From NCBI GenBank assembly GCA_023425645.1, contig JAFACG010000045.1, positions 91,231 to 155,230 of the forward strand: a DNA stretch of 64,000 nt. The letters run 5' to 3'. A program made the position numbers and the translations under genes. The stretch's first letter is position 1. Each line of letters begins with the position of its first letter. The DNA is from Pseudomonadota bacterium (GTDB lineage Bacteria > Pseudomonadota > Gammaproteobacteria > Burkholderiales > Burkholderiaceae_B). This document shows positions 1 to 10,107 of this stretch, piece after piece. The notes under the pieces were generated by a model. That model made no database searches and was not told the origin of the DNA. It saw only the letters and a list, made by a program, of their open reading frames with translations.

Positions 1-838
<838 letters not shown>

Positions 839-839
<1 letters not shown>

Positions 840-1768
840 CAGACTTTCTCCACCTCGGGTTTGCCCAGCAGGCCCGTTGGACGGAACAGCAGGATGAAGA
901 CCAGCAGCAGGAAGGCGACGATGTCCTTGTACTGCGAAGAAATGAAGGCGGCGGCGAACGTCTCGGCCAGGCCCAGCAGCACGCCGCCCAGCATGGCGCC
1001 GGGGATGCTGCCGATGCCGCCCAGCACGGCGGCGGTGAAGGCCTTGATGCCGGCGATGAAGCCGATGAAGGGGTTGAGCTTGCCGATCGCGGTGGCGATC
1101 AGCACCCCGCCCACGGCGGCCAGCATGGCGCCGATGACGAAGGTGAAGGAGATGATCTTGTTGGTGTCTATGCCCAGCAGGTTGGCCATGCGCAGGTCCT
1201 GCGAGCAGGCGCGCGAGGCGCGGCCCAGGCGCGAATACTTGATGTAGAAGCTGAGCATGACCATCAGCACCACCGTGACCACGATGATCATGACGCGCGA
1301 GTACGGGGCGGTCACCACGAAGCCGTCCTGTCCCAGGGCGAACTGGAACGAGCCCGAGAGCAGCGTGGGCACGGCCATGTCGCGCGCGCCCTGGCCCAGG
1401 GCCACCCAGTTCTGCAGGAAGATGGACATGCCGATGGCGGAGATCAGCGGCACCAGGCGCGGGCTGCCGCGCAGCGGCGCATACGCGACCTTCTCGATGG
1501 CGTAGCCATAGACGGCGGTCACCAGCACGGCGACCAGCAGCATGATGAGGATGATGAGCCAGATCGGCAGGCCCGAGCCTACGCCGATGGCGGTCAAGGT
1601 CACCAACCCCACGTAGGCGCCGATCATGTAGATCTCGCCGTGCGCGAAGTTGATCATTCCGATAATGCCATAGACCATTGTGTAGCCGATGGCGATCAGT
1701 GCATAGATAGCGCCCAACGATAATCCGTTGAACAGCTGCTGCACGATCTGAGGGAGTAAATCAGACAT
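839..1768 (-). CDS. livH: Branched-chain amino-acid ABC transporter permease LivH
   Basis: A 309-residue inner-membrane permease of the LivH/HAAT family, rich in hydrophobic helices throughout. The N-terminus carries the family pattern NGLSLGAIYALIAIGYTMVY followed by MINFAHGEIYMIGAY. The C-terminal half has the cytoplasmic loop GIKAFTAAVLGGIGSIPGA that contacts the ATPase. A GGAAG ribosome-binding site lies about nine bases before the ATG. It follows livK after a 106-base gap containing a strong hairpin and overlaps livM by one base, so the order livK-livH-livM is one operon. Length and motifs match the family; the substrate could be another amino acid or an amide. Confidence 0.95.
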
Positions 1769-1830
1769 GCTTTTTTGCTTCCGTTGAGTCCGTCATTCTT
1801 GTTTTGAGGCTTTGTGGGCGCCCAATGGCA

Positions 1831-1862
1831 ATGCCCCCGTTCTTGGTGTCGAGCGGGGGCAT
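1831..1862 (-). promoter_or_regulatory. Intercistronic hairpin between livK and livH
   Basis: Twelve-base-pair inverted repeat (1831-1842 and 1851-1862, one G-U pair in RNA, eight-base loop) just after the livK stop. There is no T-run after it on the minus strand, so it is not a standard terminator. Such hairpins after binding-protein genes commonly stabilise the upstream message, so that binding protein is made in excess over permease. That role is inferred. Confidence 0.5.
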
Positions 1863-1874
1863 CGCATACCGGAT

Positions 1875-2996
1875 TTACCTGTTCACCAGACTGAAGTTGC
1901 CGTCCTTGTCCCACTTGAAAACGGCGAATTCAAAATGCTTCAGGTCGCCCTTGGCGTCGTATTCTACCTTGCCGATGGCGGTATCGAACGAATTGGCATG
2001 CATGTAGTCGGCCGCTTTGGCGGAATCCTCGCCCACGGCGTTGATGGTGTCGGCGATGATCTGCACCGCGGCATAGGCCGGGAAGGTGAAGGCGCCGTTC
2101 GGGTTGCGCTTGTAGGTGGTGAAGTTCTCCATCACTTTTTCATTGCCGGGCATTTTGGTGAAGTCCGTGGGCAGGGTCACCAGCAGGCCTTCCACCGCGG
2201 GGCCCGCGATGGCCACCAGATCGCGGTTGGCCACGCCTTCTGGACCCATGAACTGGTTCTTCAAGCCCTGCTCGCGCGCCTGGCGCAGCAACAGGCCCAG
2301 TTCGGCGTGGTAGCCGCCGAAATAGATCAGGTCGGGGTTGGCGCCCTTGAGCTTGGTGATCACGGCCGAATAGTCGCTGTCGCCCACGTTGATGCCTTCG
2401 AACATCACGATGTTCATGCCTTTCTTGGTCAGGGCGTCGCGCACCTGGCTGGCCACGCCCGAGCCGTAGGTCTGCTTGTCGTGCAGCACGGCGATGGTCT
2501 TGGGCTTGAGCACGTCGGCGATGTAATCGGCGGCGAAGGGACCTTGCTGGTCGTCCCGGCCTATGGTGCGGAAGAAGTAATGCGGCTTGATGGTGTCGGT
2601 GACCAGGGGGGAGGTGGCCCCGGGAGTGATGGCGACGATGCCTTCCTGTTCATACACATTGACCGCGGGCACCGTGGTGCCCGAGCAGGCGTGCGCCACG
2701 GCGAACTTCGCGCCCGAGTTGACCACGCGGTTGGCTGCGGGCACCGCCTGCTTGGGCTCGCAGGCATCATCGATCAGCAAAGGCTCCAGCTTCTTGCCTT
2801 TCACTCCGCCTGCCGCGTTGATGGCGTCGATTGCGGTCAGTGCGCCTGCCTGGATCTGGTCTCCGTACTGGGTGGACGGGCCGGTCATGGGTTGCGGAAT
2901 ACCGATTTTGATGGTGTCCGCAGCAGAGGCGGTGCCCATGGCGAGGATGGCGGCCAGGGCTGCAATGCCAGGGGTAAAGCGTAGAGTCCGTTTCAT
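1875..2996 (-). CDS. livK: Branched-chain amino-acid ABC transporter substrate-binding protein (LivK/LivJ type)
   Basis: Periplasmic binding protein of 373 residues that delivers substrate to LivHM. Residues 1-25 form a signal peptide (positively charged start, hydrophobic core, cleavage after ASA). The mature part starts DTIKIGIPQPMTGPSTQYGDQ and continues with DDACEPKQAVPAANRVV and FAVAHACSGTTVPA, all typical of the type I periplasmic fold. A second, clearly related binding protein lies at 8859-9983 without permeases of its own. First gene of the liv operon on this strand. The 420 bases upstream must hold its promoter. Family certain; whether it prefers Leu/Ile/Val or another ligand is open. 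Confidence 0.93.
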   Translation of the reverse strand: MKRTLRFTPGIAALAAILAMGTASAADTIKIGIPQPMTGPSTQYGDQIQAGALTAIDAINAAGGVKGKKLEPLLIDDACEPKQAVPAANRVVNSGAKFAVAHACSGTTVPAVNVYEQEGIVAITPGATSPLVTDTIKPHYFFRTIGRDDQQGPFAADYIADVLKPKTIAVLHDKQTYGSGVASQVRDALTKKGMNIVMFEGINVGDSDYSAVITKLKGANPDLIYFGGYHAELGLLLRQAREQGLKNQFMGPEGVANRDLVAIAGPAVEGLLVTLPTDFTKMPGNEKVMENFTTYKRNPNGAFTFPAYAAVQIIADTINAVGEDSAKAADYMHANSFDTAIGKVEYDAKGDLKHFEFAVFKWDKDGNFSLVNR

Positions 2997-3351
2997 ACCT
3001 GCTATCTCCCGAAACCGGCGTGTAACCGGCAGTGGCTTGGAAAAATTATCGTTCTGTCGCGCGGGCTGGCTTCCGTTGCCCCTGCGTCAGGCGAACTCAT
3101 TGTCGCGGAGTGCTACAAACACTGTCACTTCGGATAAGCCCTACTGCGGGCAGCCGCTGTCCGGGCATGCGGGGGAGGCAGAATGGCCGGGAAACCAAAT
3201 GCGTTTGAGTCCCTACCGTCGCTATGAAAGGCCGGTTGCCGTGGTCAGCGCCTGCGTATTTGAATATATCTGAATGTCAGCATTTGGTAACTAGGTTTTC
3301 TTAATGAAATCGTTTGCCAATAAAAAACGCAATATTTCAAAACATTCAATG
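2997..3351. other. Upstream region of livK, no gene
   Basis: About 355 bases with no convincing coding frame. It lies upstream of livK on the minus strand and ends at the proC terminator. The part near 3260-3350 is markedly AT-rich compared with the rest of the window, which fits a promoter region for livK. I could not pick out one clear -35/-10 pair or a recognisable operator. Confidence 0.5.
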
Positions 3352-3378
3352 AAAAACCCGGCTGTGAGCCGGGTTTTT
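3352..3378 (-). terminator. Rho-independent terminator after proC
   Basis: Perfect 12-base inverted repeat with a three-base loop (arms 3352-3363 and 3367-3378), with an A-run on one side and a T-run on the other, so it can work in both directions. It lies 38 bases beyond the proC stop on the minus strand. Confidence 0.85.
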
Positions 3379-3415
3379 AGGCGATTGCCGCCGCCGGGCG
3401 GCGGAGCATGAAGAT

Positions 3416-4255
3416 TCAGGAGAATTCTCGAGCCAGTTCGGCGGCGCGCTCGCGCGCGGCGCGCACGGCGCGCTGCACCAGGGCGGGAAAGTCGCCCTGG
3501 CCAAGCACGTTCAGGGCGGCGGCGGTGGTGCCGCCTTTGGAGGTGACGCGTTCGCGCAGCACGGCGGGCGGCTCCGGCGACAGCGTGGCCAGCTGCGTGG
3601 CGCCATTGAGGGTGGCCAAGGCAAGCTGGCGCGCTTGTTCAGGAGTCAGGCCCTGTTCCACCCCGCCCTGGATCAGGGCTTCCAGGAAAAGAAAGACATA
3701 GGCCGGACCGCTGCCCGACAGCGCGGTGACCGCATCGATGGCCGCATCGTCCTGCACCCAGACCACTTCGCCGACCGAGCCCAGCAGCTGCTTGGCGATG
3801 GCCTTGTCGGCCTCGTCCACCTGCTCCATGGCCATCAGGCCGGTAATGCCGCAGCCGATGAAGGCTGGAGTATTGGGCATGCAGCGGATGACGCGGGTGA
3901 ACGGCGCGTCCGGTTCGCCCAGCCATTGGGCGATGGCGGTGGCGGGAATGCCGGCGGCCACGCTGATGACCAGGGTGTCCGGCTGCAGGTACGGCTTGCA
4001 GGCCAGCACGGTTTCCTTCATGACCTGGGGCTTGACCGCGAAGACCCAGATGCGCTGGCCGGACAGGGCGGGACCCGGCTGGGTCGCTGTCTGGACGCCC
4101 TGCCTGGCCCAGGATTCCAGGGCCTGCGGGTTGATGTCCAGGGCCAGCACGTCCGGGCCGCCGCAGCGCTTGCCGATCAGTCCGGCCGCCAGTGCGCTGG
4201 CCATATTGCCGGCGCCGATAAAAGCCAGCTTGAAGGGGGTGTCATGTGGATTCAT
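3416..4255 (-). CDS. proC: Pyrroline-5-carboxylate reductase ProC
   Basis: Catalyses the last step of proline synthesis, NAD(P)H-dependent reduction of 1-pyrroline-5-carboxylate, in the cytoplasm. The N-terminal Rossmann motif FIGAGNMASAL, the central VISVAAGIP and RVIRCMPNTPA, and the C-terminal ALSGSGPAYVFLF and LRERVTSKGGTT are all hallmarks of P5C reductase. From ATG 4255 it is 279 residues, a usual length. I prefer this ATG because GGAGAG lies five bases upstream. The adjacent ATG at 4258 is too close to it, and a longer reading from 4348 adds residues without family resemblance. TATAAT sits directly before GGAGAG, so the transcript may have almost no leader. Divergent from ugpB, with its own terminator. 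Confidence 0.95.
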   Translation of the reverse strand: MNPHDTPFKLAFIGAGNMASALAAGLIGKRCGGPDVLALDINPQALESWARQGVQTATQPGPALSGQRIWVFAVKPQVMKETVLACKPYLQPDTLVISVAAGIPATAIAQWLGEPDAPFTRVIRCMPNTPAFIGCGITGLMAMEQVDEADKAIAKQLLGSVGEVVWVQDDAAIDAVTALSGSGPAYVFLFLEALIQGGVEQGLTPEQARQLALATLNGATQLATLSPEPPAVLRERVTSKGGTTAAALNVLGQGDFPALVQRAVRAARERAAELAREFS

Positions 4256-4353
4256 CATCTCTCCATTATACGGGTCCGCCGGGACAGGCAGCCAGGCTCT
4301 TGAGGGTAAGTCGTCATTGACCCCCTCGGCCCCAGTGGGTACATTCACGCGAT

Positions 4354-4387
4354 CGTCATATACAAGTCATAAACTTGGCACCCGATG
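4354..4387 (+). promoter_or_regulatory. Candidate Pho box upstream of ugpB
   Basis: GTCAT at 4355-4359 recurs exactly 11 bases later at 4366-4370, followed by a degenerate third copy (GGCAC at 4377). The full repeats read GTCATATAC and GTCATAAAC. PhoB binds 11-base direct repeats of a TGTCA-A/T-rich unit, and ugp operons are classic Pho regulon members in enterics. A TTATAC -10-like hexamer lies at 4412-4417, somewhat far from the repeats. Assignment by pattern and context. Confidence 0.6.
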
Positions 4388-4430
4388 ACTGCTACATCCT
4401 AGCGGTACCTTTTATACAGGAGAAAGTTCG

Positions 4431-5738
4431 ATGCGAACGAAACTATTTGCTCTGTCCCTGGCCGGACTGATTGCTTCCATTGGCACGGCCCATGCCGCCA
4501 CGGAAATCCAGTTCTGGCACTCGATGGAAGGAGCCCTGGGCGATCGCGTGGACAAGCTGGTCAACGATTTCAACAAGTCCCAGTCCGACTACCAGGTCAA
4601 GGCATCGTACAAGGGTCCCTACGGGGAATCCATGAACGCGGGCATCGCGGCCTTTCGCGCCGGCAATGCGCCCGACATTCTGCAGGTTTTCGAAGTGGGC
4701 ACCGCCACCATGATGGCCGCCAAGGGCGCCATCCAGCCTGTGCAGGAAATGTCCGAGAAAGCCGGCAACCCCATCAACCCCAAGGATTTCCTGGGCGCCG
4801 TGGCCGGCTATTATTCTTCCAATGAAGGCAAGCTGGTCTCCATGCCCTTCAACAGCTCCACGCCGGTGCTGTACTACAACAAGGACGCCTTCAAGAAGGC
4901 CGGCCTCGATCCCGAGAATCCGCCCAAGACCTGGCAGGAACTGCAGGCCGCCGCCAAGAAGCTGCGCGATGCCGGCCAGGAGTGCGGCTATACCTCGTCC
5001 TGGCCGTCCTGGATCCTGCTGGAGAACTTCGCCGCCTGGCACAACATTCCTTTCGCCAGCGAGAACAACGGCTTCGGCGGCCCCAGCGCCCGCCTGAAGC
5101 TGGACAATCCCCTGTTCGTCAAGCACATGAGCTTCCTGGCCGACATGGCCAAGGAAGGCACCTTCACCTATGGCGGACGCGGCGACACGGCCAACGCCTT
5201 GTTCACTTCGGGCAAGTGCGGCATGTTCACCGGCTCCAGCGGCAATCGCGCCAACATCATCAAGACCGGCGAGTTCCAGTTCGGCACCAGCAGCCTGCCC
5301 TACTACAGCGACGTGCAGGGCGCGCCGCAGAACTCCATCATCGGCGGCGCCTCGCTGTGGGTCTTCGCCAAGAAGTCCGACGAGACCTACAAGGGCGTGA
5401 CCGAGTTCTTCAAATTCATCTCCAGCCCCGAGCAGGCGGCGGCCTGGCACCAGGACACCGGCTATGTGCCCGTGACCTCCGCCGGCTATGAAAAGACCAA
5501 GGAGTCGGGCTACTACGACAAGAACGTGGGCGCCGACGTGGCCGTCAAGCAGCTGGACGCCTCGACCACCGACAACTCGCGCGGCATCCGCCTGGGCTCC
5601 CTGCCCCAGATCCGCGACATCGAGGACGGTCTGATGGAACAGATCTTCGCCGGCAAGGTGACGCCGGAAGAAGGCCTGAAAGCCATGCAGAGCCGCGGCA
5701 ACGAGTTGCTGGAGCGCTTCGAGAAGAGCGTGAAGTAA
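4431..5738 (+). CDS. ugpB: sn-Glycerol-3-phosphate ABC transporter substrate-binding protein UgpB
   Basis: Periplasmic binding protein of 435 residues for glycerol-3-phosphate or glycerophosphodiesters. Residues 1-22 are a signal peptide ending AHA. The mature protein starts ATEIQFWHSMEGALGDRV, the UgpB signature, followed by KGPYGESMNAGIAAFRAGNAPDILQVFEVGTA and later GRGDTANALFTSGKCGMFTGSSG. An AGGAG ribosome-binding site lies eight bases before the ATG. First gene of ugpB-ugpA-ugpE-ugpC, behind a candidate Pho box, so phosphate starvation is the likely signal. A C(UUCG)G hairpin follows the stop, probably setting a high binding-protein to permease ratio. Confidence 0.95.
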   Translation: MRTKLFALSLAGLIASIGTAHAATEIQFWHSMEGALGDRVDKLVNDFNKSQSDYQVKASYKGPYGESMNAGIAAFRAGNAPDILQVFEVGTATMMAAKGAIQPVQEMSEKAGNPINPKDFLGAVAGYYSSNEGKLVSMPFNSSTPVLYYNKDAFKKAGLDPENPPKTWQELQAAAKKLRDAGQECGYTSSWPSWILLENFAAWHNIPFASENNGFGGPSARLKLDNPLFVKHMSFLADMAKEGTFTYGGRGDTANALFTSGKCGMFTGSSGNRANIIKTGEFQFGTSSLPYYSDVQGAPQNSIIGGASLWVFAKKSDETYKGVTEFFKFISSPEQAAAWHQDTGYVPVTSAGYEKTKESGYYDKNVGADVAVKQLDASTTDNSRGIRLGSLPQIRDIEDGLMEQIFAGKVTPEEGLKAMQSRGNELLERFEKSVK

Positions 5739-5744
5739 GCCCTG

Positions 5745-5758
5745 CCCGCTTCGGCGGG
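5745..5758 (+). promoter_or_regulatory. UUCG-tetraloop hairpin after ugpB
   Basis: Five-base-pair GC stem closed by a TTCG tetraloop (5745-5749/5754-5758), followed by a weak T-rich stretch. It lies seven bases after the ugpB stop and 170 bases before ugpA. A partial terminator or RNA-stabilising element is likely; not proven. Confidence 0.45.
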
Positions 5759-5925
5759 TGGTTTACAATCGGGCGTATGATTCTGGGACCATGGTCTCGC
5801 CTGCCTCCGTCATGAACATGGGGAGCGCACGCCGTGAAACATGGCAGATTCATACGCTCTTCTGTTTCCTGTCATGCCCCGGCTCGCGATCCGAGCGGCG
5901 GCCCCACCCCTCGCGTTGATATCCC

Positions 5926-6810
5926 ATGGAAAAACGTGTCGTATTTCGCCACAAGACACTTCCTTACCTGCTGCTGGCCCCGCAACTGGCCATCACCGTG
6001 ATCTTTTTTTTCCTGCCCGCCGGCCAGGCGCTCTGGCAGGCTTTCCATCTGGAAGATCCCTTCGGCCTGTCCTCCCAGTTCGTGGGGCTGGACAATTTCC
6101 GCGAGCTGTTCAGCAACGCCGAGTACATCGCCTCCTTCGAGACGACGGCGGTCTTCTCGATCGCGGTGGCCGTGGTGGGCCTGGCGGTTTCCTTGCTGCT
6201 GGCCGTCATGGCCAATCGCGTGGTGCGCGGCGCGCTGGCCTACCGCACCTTGCTGATCTGGCCCTACGCCGTCGCCACGGCCGTGGCCGGGGTGCTGTGG
6301 CTGTTCCTGTTCTCGCCGTCGGTGGGTATCGTGGCCGTGTTCCTGGTGGAGATGGGCCTGAAGTGGAACCCGCGCCTGGACGGCAATGACGCCATGATGC
6401 TGGTGGTGCTGGCCTCGGTCTGGAAGCAGATCTCCTATAACTTTCTGTTTTTCCTGGCCGGCCTGCAGGCCATTCCGCGCTCCCTGATCGAGGCCGCCGC
6501 CATTGACGGCGCAAGCCCGGCGCGGCGCTTCTGGAGCATTGTCTTTCCCCTGCTCTCGCCCACCACCTTCTTCCTGCTGGTGGTCAATGTCATCTACGCC
6601 TTCTTCGACACCTTCGCCATCATCGACGTGGTCAGCCAGGGCGGGCCGGGCGAATCAACCTCCATCCTGGTCTATCGCGTGTACAACACGGGTTTCCGCG
6701 CCCTGGACATCGGTTCCTCGGCGGCCCAGTCCGTGGTGCTCATGGCGGTGGTCATCGCCTTGACCATCATCCAGTTCCGCTACATCGACCGCAAGGTCAA
6801 CTACTCCTGA
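5926..6810 (+). CDS. ugpA: sn-Glycerol-3-phosphate ABC transporter permease UgpA
   Basis: Inner-membrane permease of 294 residues, the normal UgpA length, with six predicted membrane segments. It opens with [29 protein letters not shown]. The cytoplasmic ATPase-contact loop (EAA loop) is visible as [26 protein letters not shown]. The C-terminal part [19 protein letters not shown] is typical for this family. The ribosome-binding site is poor, and the 187-base gap from ugpB contains a hairpin, so translation is probably lower than for ugpB. Followed 21 bases later by ugpE. Confidence 0.95.
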   Translation: MEKRVVFRHKTLPYLLLAPQLAITVIFFFLPAGQALWQAFHLEDPFGLSSQFVGLDNFRELFSNAEYIASFETTAVFSIAVAVVGLAVSLLLAVMANRVVRGALAYRTLLIWPYAVATAVAGVLWLFLFSPSVGIVAVFLVEMGLKWNPRLDGNDAMMLVVLASVWKQISYNFLFFLAGLQAIPRSLIEAAAIDGASPARRFWSIVFPLLSPTTFFLLVVNVIYAFFDTFAIIDVVSQGGPGESTSILVYRVYNTGFRALDIGSSAAQSVVLMAVVIALTIIQFRYIDRKVNYS

Positions 6811-6831
6811 CGAGCGCCAAGGAAGATTGTC

Positions 6832-7674
6832 ATGATTGAACGCCGTCCCGTCCTCGATTTCATCACGCACCTGATCTTGATTCTGGGCGTGGTGATCATC
6901 GCCCTGCCCTTGTACGTCACCTTCGTCGCGTCCACCCAGACCGCCGCCGAAGTGGCGCGCGCGCCCATGTCGTTGCTGCCGGGCTCGCATTTCATCGAGA
7001 ACTACACCGTCGCCCTGACCGGCGCGGCCACCAACACGCCGGCCGTGGGCCGCATGCTCATCGTCAGCACCGTGATGGCCCTGGGCATCGCCCTGGGCAA
7101 GATCGCGATCTCCATGCTCTCGGCCTTCGCCGTGGTGTATTTCCGCTTTCCATTCCGCATGCTGTTCTTCTGGATGATCTTCATCACCCTGATGCTGCCG
7201 GTGGAAGTGCGCATCATGCCCACCTACAAGGTGGTGGCCGACTTGAACATGCTCAACAGCTATGGCGGACTGATCCTGCCGCTGATCGCCTCCGCCACGG
7301 CCACCTTTCTGTTCCGCCAGTTCTTCCTGACCGTACCGGACGAACTGGTCGAGGCCGCCCGCATCGACGGCGCCGGCCCCATGCGGTTTTTCAAGGACGT
7401 GCTGCTGCCCCTGTCCAAGACCAGCATCGCCGCCCTGTTCGTGATCCAGTTCATCTATGGCTGGAACCAGTACCTCTGGCCGCTGATCATCACCACGCAC
7501 GAAGACATGTACCCCATCGTGGTGGGCATCAAGCGCATGATTTCCGGCGGGGACAGCGTCACCCAGTGGAACGTGGTCATGGCCACCGCCCTGCTGGCCA
7601 TGCTGCCGCCGGCCTTTGTCGTGATGCTGATGCAGAAATGGTTCGTCAAAGGTCTGATCGACTCCGAAAAGTAA
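6832..7674 (+). CDS. ugpE: sn-Glycerol-3-phosphate ABC transporter permease UgpE
   Basis: Second inner-membrane permease of the Ugp importer, 280 residues, six predicted helices. Characteristic pieces are [39 protein letters not shown] and the ATPase-contact loop [23 protein letters not shown]. The C-terminus carries [20 protein letters not shown] and ends with [13 protein letters not shown], typical of UgpE. An AGGAAG ribosome-binding site lies about seven bases upstream. Forms the permease heterodimer with UgpA. Confidence 0.95.
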   Translation: MIERRPVLDFITHLILILGVVIIALPLYVTFVASTQTAAEVARAPMSLLPGSHFIENYTVALTGAATNTPAVGRMLIVSTVMALGIALGKIAISMLSAFAVVYFRFPFRMLFFWMIFITLMLPVEVRIMPTYKVVADLNMLNSYGGLILPLIASATATFLFRQFFLTVPDELVEAARIDGAGPMRFFKDVLLPLSKTSIAALFVIQFIYGWNQYLWPLIITTHEDMYPIVVGIKRMISGGDSVTQWNVVMATALLAMLPPAFVVMLMQKWFVKGLIDSEK

Positions 7675-7694
7675 CCCCCAACAGGCTCAACTGA

Positions 7695-8780
7695 ATGGCT
7701 ACCTTAAGTTTTCAAGGCGTCAAGAAAACCTATCCCAATGGCGTCGCCGTCATTCACGGCATAGACATGGACATCCAGGACGGCGAATTCGTCGTCATCG
7801 TCGGCCCCTCGGGCTGCGGCAAATCCACCCTGATGCGCATGGTCGCGGGCCTGGAGTCCGTCACCAGCGGCGAGATCCGCATCGACGGCAAGGTCGTGAA
7901 CGAACTGGAACCGGCCGAGCGCGACATCGCCATGGTGTTCCAGAACTATGCGCTCTATCCTCATATGTCGGTCTTCGACAACATGGCCTATGGCCTGAAG
8001 ATCCGCAAGTTCTCCAAGGCCGATATCAAGCAGCGCGTGGACGCCGCCGCCGCCATCCTGGAACTGGGCCCGCTGCTGGAGCGCCGTCCCGCGCAGCTGT
8101 CAGGCGGCCAGCGCCAGCGCGTGGCCATGGGGCGCGCCATCGTGCGCGAACCCAAGGTGTTCCTGTTCGACGAACCTCTGTCCAACCTGGACGCCAAGCT
8201 GCGCGTGCAGATGCGCCTGGAGATCCAGAAGCTGCACCAGCGTCTGCGCACCACCAGCCTGTATGTCACGCACGATCAGGTGGAAGCCATGACCCTGGCC
8301 CATCGTATGGTCGTCATGAACCACGGCGTGCCCGAGCAGATCGGCACGCCGGCCGAAGTCTTCGACAAGCCAGCGTCCGTATTCGTGGCCAGCTTCATCG
8401 GCTCCCCGCCCATGAATCTGCTGCCCGTCCAGGTATCCGAAAAAGGACTGATCAGCGACGACAATGGCCAGCCGCTGCAGTTCGGCCCGGAACTGGTTCC
8501 GGCGGGCTTGTACGGCCACAAGGCGTTTCTGGGCATACGGCCCGAACACATACGCCTGCATGCCCCAGGCCTGACCACGCAGGTGGAAATGGTGGAGATC
8601 CTGGGTTCGGAGCAGTTGCTGCACCTGGCGCACGGGGACTACCGCCTGGTGGTGCGCTGCCCGGTGGAACAGACTCGCGACTACCCCATCCAGCTGGGCG
8701 AGACCATCCAGGTCGGCCATATGCCGCCTCATCCGCTGCACTGGTTCGACCGTGAAACGGGCCGGCGCATCGAGGCCTGA
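7695..8780 (+). CDS. ugpC: sn-Glycerol-3-phosphate ABC transporter ATP-binding protein UgpC
   Basis: Cytoplasmic ATPase of 361 residues driving the Ugp importer. The nucleotide-binding domain shows Walker [11 protein letters not shown]-loop [10 protein letters not shown], signature [16 protein letters not shown], Walker [17 protein letters not shown] and the switch histidine in YVTHDQ. Residues from about 240 on form the OB-type regulatory domain of the MalK/UgpC class ([11 protein letters not shown]). Last gene of the operon, followed by a terminator shared with the convergent livK-like gene. Confidence 0.95.
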   Translation: MATLSFQGVKKTYPNGVAVIHGIDMDIQDGEFVVIVGPSGCGKSTLMRMVAGLESVTSGEIRIDGKVVNELEPAERDIAMVFQNYALYPHMSVFDNMAYGLKIRKFSKADIKQRVDAAAAILELGPLLERRPAQLSGGQRQRVAMGRAIVREPKVFLFDEPLSNLDAKLRVQMRLEIQKLHQRLRTTSLYVTHDQVEAMTLAHRMVVMNHGVPEQIGTPAEVFDKPASVFVASFIGSPPMNLLPVQVSEKGLISDDNGQPLQFGPELVPAGLYGHKAFLGIRPEHIRLHAPGLTTQVEMVEILGSEQLLHLAHGDYRLVVRCPVEQTRDYPIQLGETIQVGHMPPHPLHWFDRETGRRIEA

Positions 8781-8799
8781 TCTCCGGATCATGCGTGGA

Positions 8800-8830
8800 T
8801 AAAAAAACCGGCCTCAAGGCCGGTTTTTTT
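8800..8830. terminator. Bidirectional terminator between ugpC and livK-like gene
   Basis: GC-rich stem ACCGGCCT/AGGCCGGT with a three-base loop, flanked by seven A on one side and seven T on the other. It serves both convergent genes. Confidence 0.9.
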
Positions 8831-8858
8831 ATGTGGCGGACAGCGTCCGGCCAGCGGC

Positions 8859-9983
8859 TTACTTGCCGTAGACCGTCTTGCTGCCGTCCGCATGCCAGGT
8901 GAACACATCGAACTTGAAGTTGTTCAGGTCACCCTGCTTGTTCCAGCTGATGTCGCCGATGGGCGTCTTCACGGTGTTGGCGTGCAGGTAGTCGGCGACC
9001 TTGACGGGATCGTCCACGCCGGCGCCCTTGATGCCTTCGGCAATCGCCTGGGTGGCGGCATAGGCCGTCAGCTGGAAGGCGCCGCTTGCATCGCGCTTCT
9101 TGTCCTTGAAGGCCTGGACGATGGCCTTGTTGTCCGGATCCTGGGTGAAGTCGGCGGGCAGCGTCAGCAGCATGCCTTCCACGGCCTTGCCGGCGATGGC
9201 GTTGATGTCGGGGTTGCCGACGCCTTCAGGCCCCATGAACTTGGCGTTCACGCCTTGTTCGGCGGCCTGGCGCAGCAGCAGGCCCATCTCGGGATGGTAG
9301 CCGCCGAAATAGACGAAGTCGGCGCCGGAGGATTTCAGCTTGGTGATGACGGCGGAGTAATCGCTGTCGCCCGCGTTGATGCCTTCGAAGATGGAAACGG
9401 TGGTGCCGGCCTTCTGCAGCTCGGAGCGCACCGCGGAGGCGATGCCCTGGCCATAGGATTGCTTGTCGTGCAGGACGGCGACGTTCTTGGGCTTGATATG
9501 CTCCAGGATGAACTTGGCGGCGGCCGGGCCTTGCTGGTCGTCGCGGCCGATGGTGCGCAGGATCATCTCGTAGTTCTTGCCGTCGGTGACCGCGGGCGCG
9601 GTGGCCGAGGGGGTGACCATCAGCACGCCTTCGTTGTTGTAGATATCGGTGGCGGCGATGGTGGCGCCGGAGCACACGTGGCCCACGACGTAGTGAATCT
9701 TGTCATTGACGATGCGGTTGGCCACGACCGGGCCTTGCTTGGGTTCGCAGGCATCGTCCACCGTGACGGCCTGGAGCTGTTTGCCCAGCACGCCGCCGGC
9801 TGCGTTGATCTGCTCGATGGCGGTATCCACGCCCTGCTTGACCATTTCGCCGTACTGCGTGACCGCGCCGGTGAAGGGGCCGGCGATGGCGATGCGGATG
9901 GTATCGGCATGGGCGGCGCCGGACAAGAGCAGACCCGTTGCCAGGCTCATGGCCGCTGCAACAGGAGTAAAACGAATTTTCAT
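8859..9983 (-). CDS. Second LivK-type branched-chain amino-acid binding protein (orphan)
   Basis: Periplasmic binding protein, 374 residues from the ATG at 9983, which has GGAGGTG eight bases upstream; the longer frame to 10049 lacks family resemblance. Signal peptide about residues 1-26 (ends GAAHA). The mature part DTIRIAIAGPFTGAVTQYGEM and the DDACEPKQGPVVANRIVNDKI region closely parallel the protein at 1875-2996, so the two are paralogues. No permease or ATPase genes adjoin it, so it probably feeds the LivHMGF system at the left edge. It has its own gap after dps and shares the terminator with ugpC. Confidence 0.9.
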   Translation of the reverse strand: MKIRFTPVAAAMSLATGLLLSGAAHADTIRIAIAGPFTGAVTQYGEMVKQGVDTAIEQINAAGGVLGKQLQAVTVDDACEPKQGPVVANRIVNDKIHYVVGHVCSGATIAATDIYNNEGVLMVTPSATAPAVTDGKNYEMILRTIGRDDQQGPAAAKFILEHIKPKNVAVLHDKQSYGQGIASAVRSELQKAGTTVSIFEGINAGDSDYSAVITKLKSSGADFVYFGGYHPEMGLLLRQAAEQGVNAKFMGPEGVGNPDINAIAGKAVEGMLLTLPADFTQDPDNKAIVQAFKDKKRDASGAFQLTAYAATQAIAEGIKGAGVDDPVKVADYLHANTVKTPIGDISWNKQGDLNNFKFDVFTWHADGSKTVYGK

Positions 9984-10107
9984 AGAAAACACCTCCGTGA
10001 TTGTGCAAGAGAGCATACACCGAGAACGGCGGCGCATGCCCTCCTGCATCCGGCAAATCAGGGTTTTCTATAGGGAGTTTGAAAACCGCCGCACCCTGAT
10101 GCCGGAA

